This document shows positions 1 to 6,003 of a stretch of 6,390 nucleotides of DNA, one piece after another (position 1 is the first letter of the stretch; every line of letters starts with the position of its first letter). Both the position numbers and the translations under genes were made by a program. The DNA comes from Erwinia sp. (GTDB lineage Bacteria > Pseudomonadota > Gammaproteobacteria > Enterobacterales > Enterobacteriaceae): positions 1 through 6,390 of the forward strand of contig DOOK01000121.1 in the NCBI GenBank assembly GCA_003512805.1, given 5' to 3'. The notes below the pieces were generated by a model that had not been told where the DNA came from, searched no databases, and saw only the letters and a list, made by a program, of their open reading frames with translations.

Positions 1-1
1 G

Positions 2-1675
2 CAGATTAAACAACTCGACTGGCATCTGGCCCAGCTGCTGGAAACGCAAATTCAGGCATCGCCATATGCAAGGGACGATGCGTTGGTAAAGCGCGAGCAG
101 GCGCTGATTAATCAGATGCCGCTGTCACAGCGCGTCTATGGCCGCCTCAAACGCCTGCTGGAACGAGATGACAGCCTGAAGCCGGTTTCCCTGGCGCTGT
201 TGGGTGGCCCGCAGAGCGAACTGGTCTTTGCACGCAAAAGCGGTAAATCGATTAGCGAAGGCATTCCGGGCCTGTTTACGCCAGAGGGATACTGGAACAG
301 CTTCGATAAAAATATCGCTTCCGTCACCAAATCACTGCACGACGACGACCGTTGGGTGCTGAGCGAGACGGTGCAGGGCGAAACGCAGCAGCAGACCGAT
401 TACGCCGTACGCCAGCTCTATATGAGCGACTATATGCGGCAGTGGGACGGGCTGTTGCAGGATATCCAGCTGAACAACAGCGCGGATCTGTCGCAGCGCA
501 TTAATGCGGCACGATTACTTTCTGGCAATAATTCGCCGCTGCGCAAGCTGGTGATTAACCTCAGTCACTATCTGGTGCTGGACAAGGCTGCGCCGGAAGC
601 CGGCAAGGAAGAGGGAAACAAAGCGCAGGCCAGCAGCACGCTTGAGGCGCTGTTCCACGCCCGCCAGACGGCCACAGCGGCCAGCCAGCAGCAGCAAACG
701 CCGGAGCAGTCAGTAACCGCTCACTTTGCACCGATCACCGAGCTGGCGCAGCCGCTGGAGAAGGGCGGGAAAACCATCGCCTTTGATGATTTCCTGCATC
801 AGATTGATGACCTGTATCGCTACCTTACCGCCGTGCAGGATGCTGCCAACAGCGGAATGCCGCCGCCGACCAGCGACGCCATCAGCCGGTTGCAGGCCAG
901 CGCAGGCCGCCTGCCCGGCTCGTTGCAGAACATGTTTACCAGCATGGCCGTTGGCGCCAGTAGCGACACCCAGCGCCGCGATTTAGACAATATCCGCAAG
1001 CGTATTAACGTTGAGGTCGGCAGCTTTTGCCGTCAGGCGATTGCCGGACGCTACCCGCTGACGCATTCGGCGCGTGCGGAAGTCACGCCGGACGACCTGG
1101 CGCGCATGTTCGCACCGGGCAGTGGCCTGATGGACAGTTTTTTCCGCGACAACCTGGCGAACAAGGTCGATACCACTCAGGCCAGCTGGCGCTTCATGCC
1201 CGGCATTGACGGTAAAACGCTGCCGGGCGGCGAAAGCGTGCTGCGGCCTTTTCAGCAGGCACAAAGCATTCGTGATGCCTTCTTTGCCAACGGAGCAACC
1301 ACGCCTTCTTACCGCGTGACGGTCCGTACCGGCCAGATGGATAACGATATTCTGACCATGACGCTGGACGTGGACGGTCAGATGCTGCAATACAGCCATG
1401 GCCCGCAGGCGGTGCAGCTGATGAACTGGCCGGGCCCTGGCGGCACCAGCCAGGTGCGTATGCAGCTCGGCCTTGCCAACGGTACCACGGCAACGCTGGT
1501 CACCAACGGCGCCTGGGCGCTGAACCGGTTCTTTGACCACGCGCAGCTTTCCGCCGGTGGCAGCAGCCTCAGCCGTCAGGCCTCGTTTACCGTCAGCGGA
1601 CATCACGTCACGCTGGAATTCACGCCGAACAGCATTCGCAACCCGTTCCAGCTGCCCGGTTTTGCCTGCCCATGA
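2..1675 (+). CDS. tssM: Type VI secretion membrane-complex protein TssM (IcmF family), 3' part only
   Basis: The reading frame is open from base 2 and ends at the TGA at 1673-1675, giving 557 visible codons. TssM proteins are usually about 1,100-1,200 residues, so roughly the C-terminal half is present. The cytoplasmic NTPase-like part and the membrane helices lie off the left edge. The TTG at 83 is an internal codon, not a start. The visible part is the helical periplasmic region followed by the IcmF C-terminal domain (PF06744 type): a helical stretch with LDNIRKRINVEV (about 985-1020), then a beta-rich tail with the YSHGP...LMNWPGPGG stretch (about 1393-1443). It closes on the family-typical NPFQLPGFACP. 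In this family TssM spans the inner membrane, and its periplasmic domain binds the lipoprotein TssJ to form the TssJLM envelope channel. The last bases overlap the next gene (ATGA), suggesting translational coupling. There is no frameshift or internal stop in the visible part. Confidence 0.95.
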   Translation, partial: QIKQLDWHLAQLLETQIQASPYARDDALVKREQALINQMPLSQRVYGRLKRLLERDDSLKPVSLALLGGPQSELVFARKSGKSISEGIPGLFTPEGYWNSFDKNIASVTKSLHDDDRWVLSETVQGETQQQTDYAVRQLYMSDYMRQWDGLLQDIQLNNSADLSQRINAARLLSGNNSPLRKLVINLSHYLVLDKAAPEAGKEEGNKAQASSTLEALFHARQTATAASQQQQTPEQSVTAHFAPITELAQPLEKGGKTIAFDDFLHQIDDLYRYLTAVQDAANSGMPPPTSDAISRLQASAGRLPGSLQNMFTSMAVGASSDTQRRDLDNIRKRINVEVGSFCRQAIAGRYPLTHSARAEVTPDDLARMFAPGSGLMDSFFRDNLANKVDTTQASWRFMPGIDGKTLPGGESVLRPFQQAQSIRDAFFANGATTPSYRVTVRTGQMDNDILTMTLDVDGQMLQYSHGPQAVQLMNWPGPGGTSQVRMQLGLANGTTATLVTNGAWALNRFFDHAQLSAGGSSLSRQASFTVSGHHVTLEFTPNSIRNPFQLPGFACP

Positions 1676-2382
1676 CCCGAGATCACAACATGAGTCAGAC
1701 GCCCGCACTCTGCTGGTATGGAAAGCTGCCGAGCGGCGGCGATTTTTTAAAGCGCCGTTTCCCGGATGCGCTGCTGGCGCAGTGGTCGCACTGGTTTCAG
1801 GTCGGGCTGCTTCACCGGCAGGAAAATGCCGAGGGCGAACGGCAATTTGCCGATGCGCCGGTCTGGAACTTTGTGGTGCCGCCGATGCTGGGCAGTCAGC
1901 AGATCCAGCTGGGCTGCCTGGCGCCCTCCCGCGACAGCGTTGGCCGACTTTATCCGCTCTGCGCGCTGATGACCTTTTCACCGCAGAGCTGGACACCGGC
2001 CCAGCTCGCGCTCGCGGGAGACTGGTATCAGCAGCTGGGCCGCATCCTGATGAACGCCGTGCGCGAAGGCTGGTCATCGGCGCAGCTGGACAGCGCACTG
2101 CTGGCGCTGAATCTGCCGCAGCCGGAAGCGCGCCAGTCGGCGATTCTTGACGCTATTGGCTACCACGAGCAGCCGGTCACGCTGAGCTGGCGTCGCGCGT
2201 CAGACTGCTTTGATCCGCAGCACTATACGAGCTTCTGGTGGACTAATCAGGCCGACGGCAAGCCGCTTTACACCCATGTGCACAGCGGCAATTTCACCGG
2301 CCAGCTGTTTTCGATGCTGTTCGATCCGGCCGCTGGCGCGAAGCCTGGCCGCCACGGTCTCTATCCGCCGATGTTTGAGTAA
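1672..2382 (+). CDS. tagF: Type VI secretion-associated regulator TagF
   Basis: This encodes 236 residues and matches the TagF N-terminal domain family (DUF2094, PF09867). Near the N-terminus is WYGKLPSGGDFLKRRFP (residues 15-31), the hallmark opening of TagF. WNFVVPP (65-71) and GCLAPSRDSVGRLYPLC (81-97) follow. The protein is a stand-alone TagF domain, not fused to a PppA phosphatase domain as in some bacteria. Homologues in Pseudomonas and Agrobacterium repress T6SS post-translationally, acting through Fha; that role is inferred here. The ATG at 1672 overlaps the tssM stop as ATGA and was chosen for coupling. A second in-frame ATG at 1690 gives 230 residues and puts the WYGKLPS motif nearer the start, as in many homologues. 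Neither start has a convincing Shine-Dalgarno sequence, so the start is uncertain by six codons. tssA follows after 9 bases. Confidence 0.9.
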   Translation: MTRDHNMSQTPALCWYGKLPSGGDFLKRRFPDALLAQWSHWFQVGLLHRQENAEGERQFADAPVWNFVVPPMLGSQQIQLGCLAPSRDSVGRLYPLCALMTFSPQSWTPAQLALAGDWYQQLGRILMNAVREGWSSAQLDSALLALNLPQPEARQSAILDAIGYHEQPVTLSWRRASDCFDPQHYTSFWWTNQADGKPLYTHVHSGNFTGQLFSMLFDPAAGAKPGRHGLYPPMFE

Positions 2383-2386
2383 GGAA
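2381..2386 (+). promoter_or_regulatory. Ribosome binding site of tssA
   Basis: AAGGAA lies 5 bases before the ATG at 2392 and overlaps the last two bases of the tagF TAA. The site supports the ATG at 2392 as the tssA start and suggests that ribosomes finishing tagF can re-initiate on tssA. Confidence 0.75.
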
Positions 2387-2391
2387 CCTTC

Positions 2392-3399
2392 ATGAATCTT
2401 GACGAGCTACTTGCCCCGATTAGCAGCGATCGGCCGTGCGGGGAAAACCTGGAATATGACGCCGACTATATGGCGATGGAGCAGGCCAGCGCGGGCAAAG
2501 CCGAACAGCAGTTTGGCGACACCATCATCCCTGCAGAACCGGCAGACTGGAACAAGGTCGCGAAGCTGGCAGGCAGCCTGCTGACGCGCAGCAAAGATCT
2601 GCGGGTAATGCTGGCGCTGACGCAGGCCTGGACGCAGCTGCGAGGCTTGAGCGGTTACGCCGACGGCTTACAGCTGATCAAGCAGTCGCTGCTGCTCTAC
2701 TGGGAGCCGCTATGGCCGGTTCTGACCGAGGATGGCGACTACGATCCTTTCTATCGTATCAATGCGCTGGCGGCTTTAGGCGATAAGTCAGCACTTACTA
2801 CGGCTTTACGCCAGTCGCTGCTGCTGCGCAACGCGTCAGATCATCTCTCTCTGCGCGACGCCTGGGCGCTGCTGGACGGCAGCAAAAGCGAGTGTGAAGA
2901 CTTTCCTGGTGGCCGCGCCAGGCTGCTGGATGAGCTGGCACGCAGTGAGCAACCCAGTATTGCCGCCATTCGAAGCATAAGTGAGCGGTTACAAACAATC
3001 CGTGAAACGGTGATTGAACACCTTGGCGAAAGCGGCGTACCGGAAATGGTACAGCTGCTGAAAATGGTGAACACCGTCGCGCAAGCCTGTGAGATGACCG
3101 ACATCAGCACGCTGATCCCGCCTGCCCCCAGCGAAGAGGTGAAAATCGAGGCGGTGCAGCCGCCGGTCAGAACCACGCAAACCGACTGGCGCAGCGTACA
3201 GCCGACGTCGCGCGCCGACGCCCAGCTGATGCTGGAGAAGGTAAAGCAGTATTTTGTGCAGCATGAACCCAGCCATCCGGCACCGCTGATGATCGACCGT
3301 GTACAGCGCATGATCGAGATGGACTTTATGAGCATTATCCGCGACCTGGCGCCGGACGGCGTTCATCAGCTGGAAAACATTTTCGGGCGTCACGACTGA
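2392..3399 (+). CDS. tssA: Type VI secretion protein TssA, short form with ImpA N-terminal domain
   Basis: This encodes 335 residues. The ImpA N-terminal domain (PF06812) covers about residues 10-130, with the conserved CGENLEYD (16-23), a DWNKV stretch around W53, and LLYWEPLWPVL (101-111). A helical middle region follows, then a proline-rich linker (about 241-262: LIPPAPSEEV, VQPPVR). The C-terminal module (about 266-335) contains HEPSHPAPLMIDR (291-303) and MDFMSIIRDLAP (310-321). This C-terminus is typical of the short TssA1-like class, rather than the longer class with a VasJ-type C-terminus. TssA forms a ring-like oligomer that contacts the membrane complex and baseplate and helps start tube and sheath polymerisation in the cytoplasm. 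It lies between tagF and tssB in the same direction, with a good Shine-Dalgarno before ATG 2392. No truncation is visible. Confidence 0.95.
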   Translation: MNLDELLAPISSDRPCGENLEYDADYMAMEQASAGKAEQQFGDTIIPAEPADWNKVAKLAGSLLTRSKDLRVMLALTQAWTQLRGLSGYADGLQLIKQSLLLYWEPLWPVLTEDGDYDPFYRINALAALGDKSALTTALRQSLLLRNASDHLSLRDAWALLDGSKSECEDFPGGRARLLDELARSEQPSIAAIRSISERLQTIRETVIEHLGESGVPEMVQLLKMVNTVAQACEMTDISTLIPPAPSEEVKIEAVQPPVRTTQTDWRSVQPTSRADAQLMLEKVKQYFVQHEPSHPAPLMIDRVQRMIEMDFMSIIRDLAPDGVHQLENIFGRHD

Positions 3400-3427
3400 G
3401 ACGTTCTGATTAATCGCGCATACCAAT

Positions 3428-3432
3428 GGAGA
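3428..3432 (+). promoter_or_regulatory. Ribosome binding site that fixes the tssB start
   Basis: GGAGA lies 5 bases before the ATG at 3438. It overlaps an upstream in-frame ATG at 3426, which has no Shine-Dalgarno of its own. This favours ATG 3438 as the true tssB start and argues against the form that is four residues longer. Confidence 0.75.
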
Positions 3433-3437
3433 ACATT

Positions 3438-3965
3438 ATGGTCAGTAAATCCAGTGGGCAGAAATTTATCGCCCGTAACCGCGCGCCGCGCGTACAGATC
3501 GAGTATGACGTGGAGATCTACGGCGCAGAACGCAAAATCGAGCTGCCTTTTGTGATGGGCGTTATGGCCGATCTGGTCGGCAAGCCGGTGGACAACCTGC
3601 CGCCTGTCGACGAACGCAAATTTATGGATATTGATATCGATAACTTTGACGAACGCATGAAGGCGCTGAAGCCACGTGTGGCTTTCCAGGCGCAGAACAC
3701 GCTGACCGGCGAAGGCAATCTGAATATCGATCTGACCTTTAACAGCATGGAAGATTTTTCTCCGGACGCGGTGGCGCGTAACGTCGAGCCGCTGAACAAG
3801 CTGCTGGATGCGCGTACCCAGCTTTCCAACCTGCTGACCTATATGGACGGCAAAAACGGAGCGGAAGAGCTGATCGCTAAAATCCTTAAGGATCCTACGC
3901 TGCTGAAATCCCTGAGCCATCTGCCCAAGCAGGATGACACGGCGAAAGAAGGAGAGCAGGAATGA
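3438..3965 (+). CDS. tssB: Type VI secretion contractile sheath small subunit TssB (VipA)
   Basis: This encodes 175 residues from ATG 3438, close to the usual TssB length of about 165-175. An in-frame ATG at 3426 would add four residues, but it lacks a ribosome binding site. Family landmarks (PF05591) are QKFIARNRAPRVQIEYDVE (8-26), LPFVMGVMADLVG (36-48), DIDIDNFDERM (64-74) and FNSMEDFSPDAVA (101-113). TssB pairs with TssC, and the heterodimers stack into the cytoplasmic sheath that contracts to drive the Hcp tube outward. The charged, probably flexible C-terminus (KQDDTAKEGEQE) is ordinary for the family. The tssB stop overlaps the tssC start by ATGA, fitting the near-equal stoichiometry of the two subunits. 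The 38-base gap after tssA shows no terminator, so tssB is probably transcribed with the upstream genes; a promoter within tssA cannot be excluded. Confidence 0.96.
   Translation: MVSKSSGQKFIARNRAPRVQIEYDVEIYGAERKIELPFVMGVMADLVGKPVDNLPPVDERKFMDIDIDNFDERMKALKPRVAFQAQNTLTGEGNLNIDLTFNSMEDFSPDAVARNVEPLNKLLDARTQLSNLLTYMDGKNGAEELIAKILKDPTLLKSLSHLPKQDDTAKEGEQE
3948..3954 (+). promoter_or_regulatory. Ribosome binding site of tssC
   Basis: GAAGGAG lies 7 bases before the ATG at 3962 and sits inside the last codons of tssB. It is close to the ideal Shine-Dalgarno and confirms the tssC start within the ATGA overlap. Confidence 0.8.
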
Positions 3966-5455
3966 CTCAGCCTTCTCAGCTTGAGCAGCAGGGCCAGCAG
4001 GCCTGGAGCCAGGATGAATTCAGCTCGCTGCTGAACAAAGAGTTTCGCCCGAAAACCGATTCGGCTCGTACGGCAGTGGAAAGCGCGGTAAAAACCCTGG
4101 CGCAGCAGGCGCTGGAGAATACCGTTACCGCTTCCGACGATGCTTATCGCACAATTCAGGCGCTGATCGCCGAGATTGACGAGAAGCTGTCAAAGCAGGT
4201 CAACCAGATTATTCACCATGAAGATTTCCAGCAGCTGGAAGGCGCCTGGCGCGGTCTGAGCCACCTCGTGAACAACACCGAAACCGACGAGATGCTGAAA
4301 ATTCGTTTTATGAGCATCTCGAAGAAAGAGCTGGGCCGCACGCTGAAGCGCTATAAAGGCGCCGGCTGGGATCAAAGCCCTGTATTCAAAAAAATCTACG
4401 AAGAAGAGTATGGCCAGTTCGGCGGCGAGCCGTTCGGCTGCCTGGTCGGCGACTACTATTTCGATCACAGCCCGCAGGATGTGGAGCTGCTGGGCGAGAT
4501 GGCGCGTATCGGTGCGGCTTCGCACTGTCCGTTTATCACCGGCACCGCGCCGGAAGTGATGCAGATGGAATCCTGGCAGGAGCTGGCGAACCCACGTGAT
4601 CTGACCAAGATCTTCCAGAACAGCGAATACGCCGCCTGGCGCAGCCTGCGTGAGTCGGAAGATGCACGCTATCTGGGAATGGTCATGCCGCGCTTCCTGG
4701 CGCGTCTGCCTTACGGCATTCGCAGCAACCCGGTTGACAGCTTCGACTTTGAAGAAGAGACCGAAGGCGCGAACCACGGCAACTATACCTGGGCGAACGC
4801 GGCTTACGCGATGGCTGCCAATATCAACCGCTCTTTCAAAGAGTTTGGCTGGTGCACGTCGATCCGCGGCGTGGAGTCCGGCGGCGCGGTGGAAAATCTG
4901 CCTTGCCACACCTTCCCGAGCGACGACGGCGGCGTGGACATGAAATGCCCGACCGAAATCGCCATCAGCGATCGTCGCGAAGCCGAGCTGGCGAAAAACG
5001 GCTTTATGCCGCTGGTGCACCGCAAAAACTCCGATTTCGCTGCCTTTATCGGCGCACAGTCGCTGCAGAAACCAACGGAATATCACGACCCGGACGCTAC
5101 CGCCAACGCACGTCTGGCCGCGCGTCTGCCGTACCTGTTCGCCTGCTGCCGCTTCGCGCATTACCTGAAGTGCATCGTGCGCGACAAAATCGGCTCCTTC
5201 CGCGAGCGTGAAGAGATGGAACGCTGGCTGAACGACTGGGTGATGAACTACGTGGATGGCGATCCGGCCAACTCCTCGCAGGAAACCAAATCCCGCAAGC
5301 CGTTGGCCTCCGCCGAGGTGCTGGTGGAAGAGCTGGAAGATAATCCGGGCTACTACGCTGCGAAATTCTTCCTGCGTCCGCACTACCAGCTGGAAGGCCT
5401 GACCGTATCGCTGCGTCTGGTATCCAAGCTGCCTTCGCTGAAAAGCGATGACTAA
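3962..5455 (+). CDS. tssC: Type VI secretion contractile sheath large subunit TssC (VipB)
   Basis: This encodes 497 residues, the expected length for TssC. Recognisable stretches include HHEDFQQLEGAWRGL (85-99), FGCLVGDYYFDHSPQDV (158-174), MPRFLARLPYG (242-252), the block from NYTWANAAYA (274-283) to FGWCTSIRGVESGG (295-308), CRFAHYLKCIVRDKIGSF (396-413) and the C-terminal FFLRPHYQLEGLTVSLRLV (469-487). These match the VipB sheath domains (PF05943 and PF18945). TssC forms the bulk of the contractile sheath with TssB in the cytoplasm. After firing, the AAA+ ATPase ClpV recycles the sheath by gripping an N-terminal TssC helix. Residues about 18-28 (DEFSSLLNKEF) are the likely counterpart here, by inference from V. 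cholerae VipB. clpV itself is not in the window. The gene is intact and ends the rightward run; a stem-loop follows at once. Confidence 0.97.
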   Translation: MTQPSQLEQQGQQAWSQDEFSSLLNKEFRPKTDSARTAVESAVKTLAQQALENTVTASDDAYRTIQALIAEIDEKLSKQVNQIIHHEDFQQLEGAWRGLSHLVNNTETDEMLKIRFMSISKKELGRTLKRYKGAGWDQSPVFKKIYEEEYGQFGGEPFGCLVGDYYFDHSPQDVELLGEMARIGAASHCPFITGTAPEVMQMESWQELANPRDLTKIFQNSEYAAWRSLRESEDARYLGMVMPRFLARLPYGIRSNPVDSFDFEEETEGANHGNYTWANAAYAMAANINRSFKEFGWCTSIRGVESGGAVENLPCHTFPSDDGGVDMKCPTEIAISDRREAELAKNGFMPLVHRKNSDFAAFIGAQSLQKPTEYHDPDATANARLAARLPYLFACCRFAHYLKCIVRDKIGSFREREEMERWLNDWVMNYVDGDPANSSQETKSRKPLASAEVLVEELEDNPGYYAAKFFLRPHYQLEGLTVSLRLVSKLPSLKSDD

Positions 5456-5462
5456 AGGCTGA

Positions 5463-5483
5463 GGGAAGGGCGCGCTCCTTCCC
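5463..5483 (+). terminator. Stem-loop after tssC, possible transcript end or 3'-end stabiliser
   Basis: GGGAAGG (5463-5469) pairs perfectly with CCTTCCC (5477-5483) around a 7-base loop, starting 8 bases after the tssC stop. No T-run follows on the + strand, so this is not a textbook intrinsic terminator. A weaker stem follows: GGGC (5491-5494) with GCCC (5503-5506), then GTTT. Because the next gene is on the opposite strand, some transcript end is expected here. The hairpin may instead protect the 3' end of the tssBC message. Confidence 0.45.
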
Positions 5484-5537
5484 GAAGGGTGGGCTAAACA
5501 CGGCCCGTTTGCAGCCTGATGAATGAAAGGTAAGCCG

Positions 5538-5750
5538 TCAGCGGGATTTTTTGGCGGCTTTCCTGATTAAAAAGAAGAGGCCCAGGCACAGTGAAGTGAA
5601 CAGTAATTTTCCGGAGATGAAAGCCGTAGCCTGCGCGTCGAAAGTTTCATAACGGGCTATCAGCCAGACCGCACTAACGATATCGAAAAGGGCATAGAGG
5701 GATAGCGCCAAAAAAACGACGCCGAGTAATGACAAAAACAGTTTTTTCAT
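5538..5750 (-). CDS. Small membrane protein of unknown function, two predicted helices
   Basis: I do not recognise this gene. It reads leftward from ATG (5750-5748) to TGA (5540-5538), 70 residues. Two hydrophobic segments are visible, about residues 4-31 (FLSLLGVVFLALSLYALF, then IVSAVWL) and about 44-63 (FISGKLLFTSLCLGLFFLI). They are joined by a short polar loop (ARYETFDAQ). Lysines at the N-terminus and a basic tail (RKAAKKSR) suggest both ends face the cytoplasm, as an inner-membrane hairpin. There is no clear lipobox, and no cleavage site typical of a secreted protein. The Shine-Dalgarno is poor: AAGGG lies about 13 bases upstream of the start. A plausible promoter lies at 5799-5826. 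It interrupts the T6SS genes on the opposite strand, so it may be a resident accessory gene or a neutral insertion. The membrane-protein composition supports real coding, but no T6SS role is shown. Confidence 0.65.
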   Translation of the reverse strand: MKKLFLSLLGVVFLALSLYALFDIVSAVWLIARYETFDAQATAFISGKLLFTSLCLGLFFLIRKAAKKSR

Positions 5751-5798
5751 TATTGAGCAGTGCCCTTTTGAAGGGATAACAGCGTTAAAGCGCTCTAC

Positions 5799-5826
5799 TT
5801 TATATCCGCCGTGGGTGTCTGTAAAA
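5799..5826 (-). promoter_or_regulatory. Candidate sigma-70 promoter of the small membrane protein gene
   Basis: On the minus strand, TATAAA (5804-5799) can serve as the -10 element and TTTTAC (5826-5821) as a weak -35, with a 16-base spacer. Transcription would start roughly 45 bases upstream of the ATG at 5750. The -35 element lies inside a perfect palindrome (5821-5836), which could therefore be an operator. This rests on motif matching only. Confidence 0.35.
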
Positions 5827-5836
5827 CCTGTTTTAC
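5821..5836. repeat. Perfect 7-2-7 palindrome in the intergenic region, possible operator
   Basis: GTAAAAC, then CT, then GTTTTAC: two perfect 7-base arms with a 2-base centre. The short spacer favours a site for a dimeric DNA-binding protein over an RNA hairpin. It lies between the divergent small-protein gene and hcp, overlapping the candidate -35 of the former and 168 bases from the hcp ATG. I cannot assign it to a known regulator. Confidence 0.5.
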
Positions 5837-5923
5837 TTTCTCGTCATGTCGGAATTGCCAATAAAAATATTGTTCCTGGTGCCGGATAAAAGAATTTCTG
5901 AACGGTCTGTTAAAAGATCGCCA

Positions 5924-5950
5924 GAAAAGGGCAAAAAGGCTCCCTTTTTG
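5924..5950 (+). promoter_or_regulatory. Overlapping alternative hairpins in the hcp upstream region, possible attenuator or terminator
   Basis: CAAAAAGG (5932-5939) pairs perfectly with CCTTTTTG (5943-5950) around a 3-base loop. The same right-hand arm can instead pair with an upstream copy: AAAAGGG (5925-5931) with CCCTTTT (5942-5948), plus a G-U pair at 5924/5949, around a 10-base loop. The two folds exclude each other. They end 53 bases before the hcp start. If hcp is transcribed from further upstream, this could control elongation or message stability; otherwise it may terminate stray transcripts. The T-run lies inside the stem, so termination efficiency is unclear. Confidence 0.4.
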
Positions 5951-5988
5951 TCTGTCGCTGCTTTGTTAAAAGCAAAATGTCCATCAAT

Positions 5989-5994
5989 AAAGAG
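5989..5994 (+). promoter_or_regulatory. Ribosome binding site of hcp
   Basis: AAAGAG lies 9 bases before the ATG at 6004, in an A-rich, probably unstructured leader. It is only a moderate match to the Shine-Dalgarno consensus, but the position and open context suit a highly translated gene. Confidence 0.5.
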
Positions 5995-6003
5995 TAGAAA
6001 ATA

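Larger units (their letters stand above)
5751..6003. other. Intergenic region between the divergent small-protein gene and hcp
   Basis: These 253 bases are visibly more AT-rich than the flanking T6SS genes and hold no supportable gene. Besides the palindrome and alternative hairpins listed separately, they contain small inverted repeats: CCCTT (5763-5767) with AAGGG (5771-5775), and AGCG (5781-5784) with CGCT (5791-5794). They also hold a 9-base direct repeat, TGTTAAAAG, at 5908-5916 and 5964-5972. I found no convincing sigma-70 pair and no sigma-54 -24/-12 element for hcp. An hcp promoter is still expected here, because the intervening gene lies on the other strand. Confidence 0.6.

Noticed and set aside
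983..2098. Long minus-strand open frame (371 codons) antisense to tssM and tagF
   Set aside because: It is rich in Arg, Ala, Ser and Pro with no recognisable domain and lies opposite two well-supported genes. It is a by-product of GC-rich third positions.
1533..2150. Plus-strand open frame (205 codons) overlapping the end of tssM and tagF in another frame
   Set aside because: Low-complexity Ala/Arg/Pro-rich translation. The alternative frames hold conserved TssM and TagF motifs across the same bases.
3426..3437. Longer tssB starting at ATG 3426
   Set aside because: There is no Shine-Dalgarno before 3426, whereas GGAGA sits 5 bases before ATG 3438.
4190..5383. Long minus-strand open frame (397 codons) antisense to tssC
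   Set aside because: The composition (runs of Val, Phe, His, Arg and Ala) mirrors tssC codons read in reverse. It has no motif or ribosome binding site and is fully covered by a certain gene.
5528..5564. Inverted repeat AGG-AAGCCG / CGGCTT-CCT as a terminator
   Set aside because: The stem holds a T-T mismatch and encloses a 17-base loop. It also overlaps the 3' end of the small membrane protein gene, so it is weak as a terminator in either direction.
5837..6003. Sigma-54 promoter for hcp
   Set aside because: TGG-containing sites in this stretch lack the matching GC at -12 with correct spacing on either strand.
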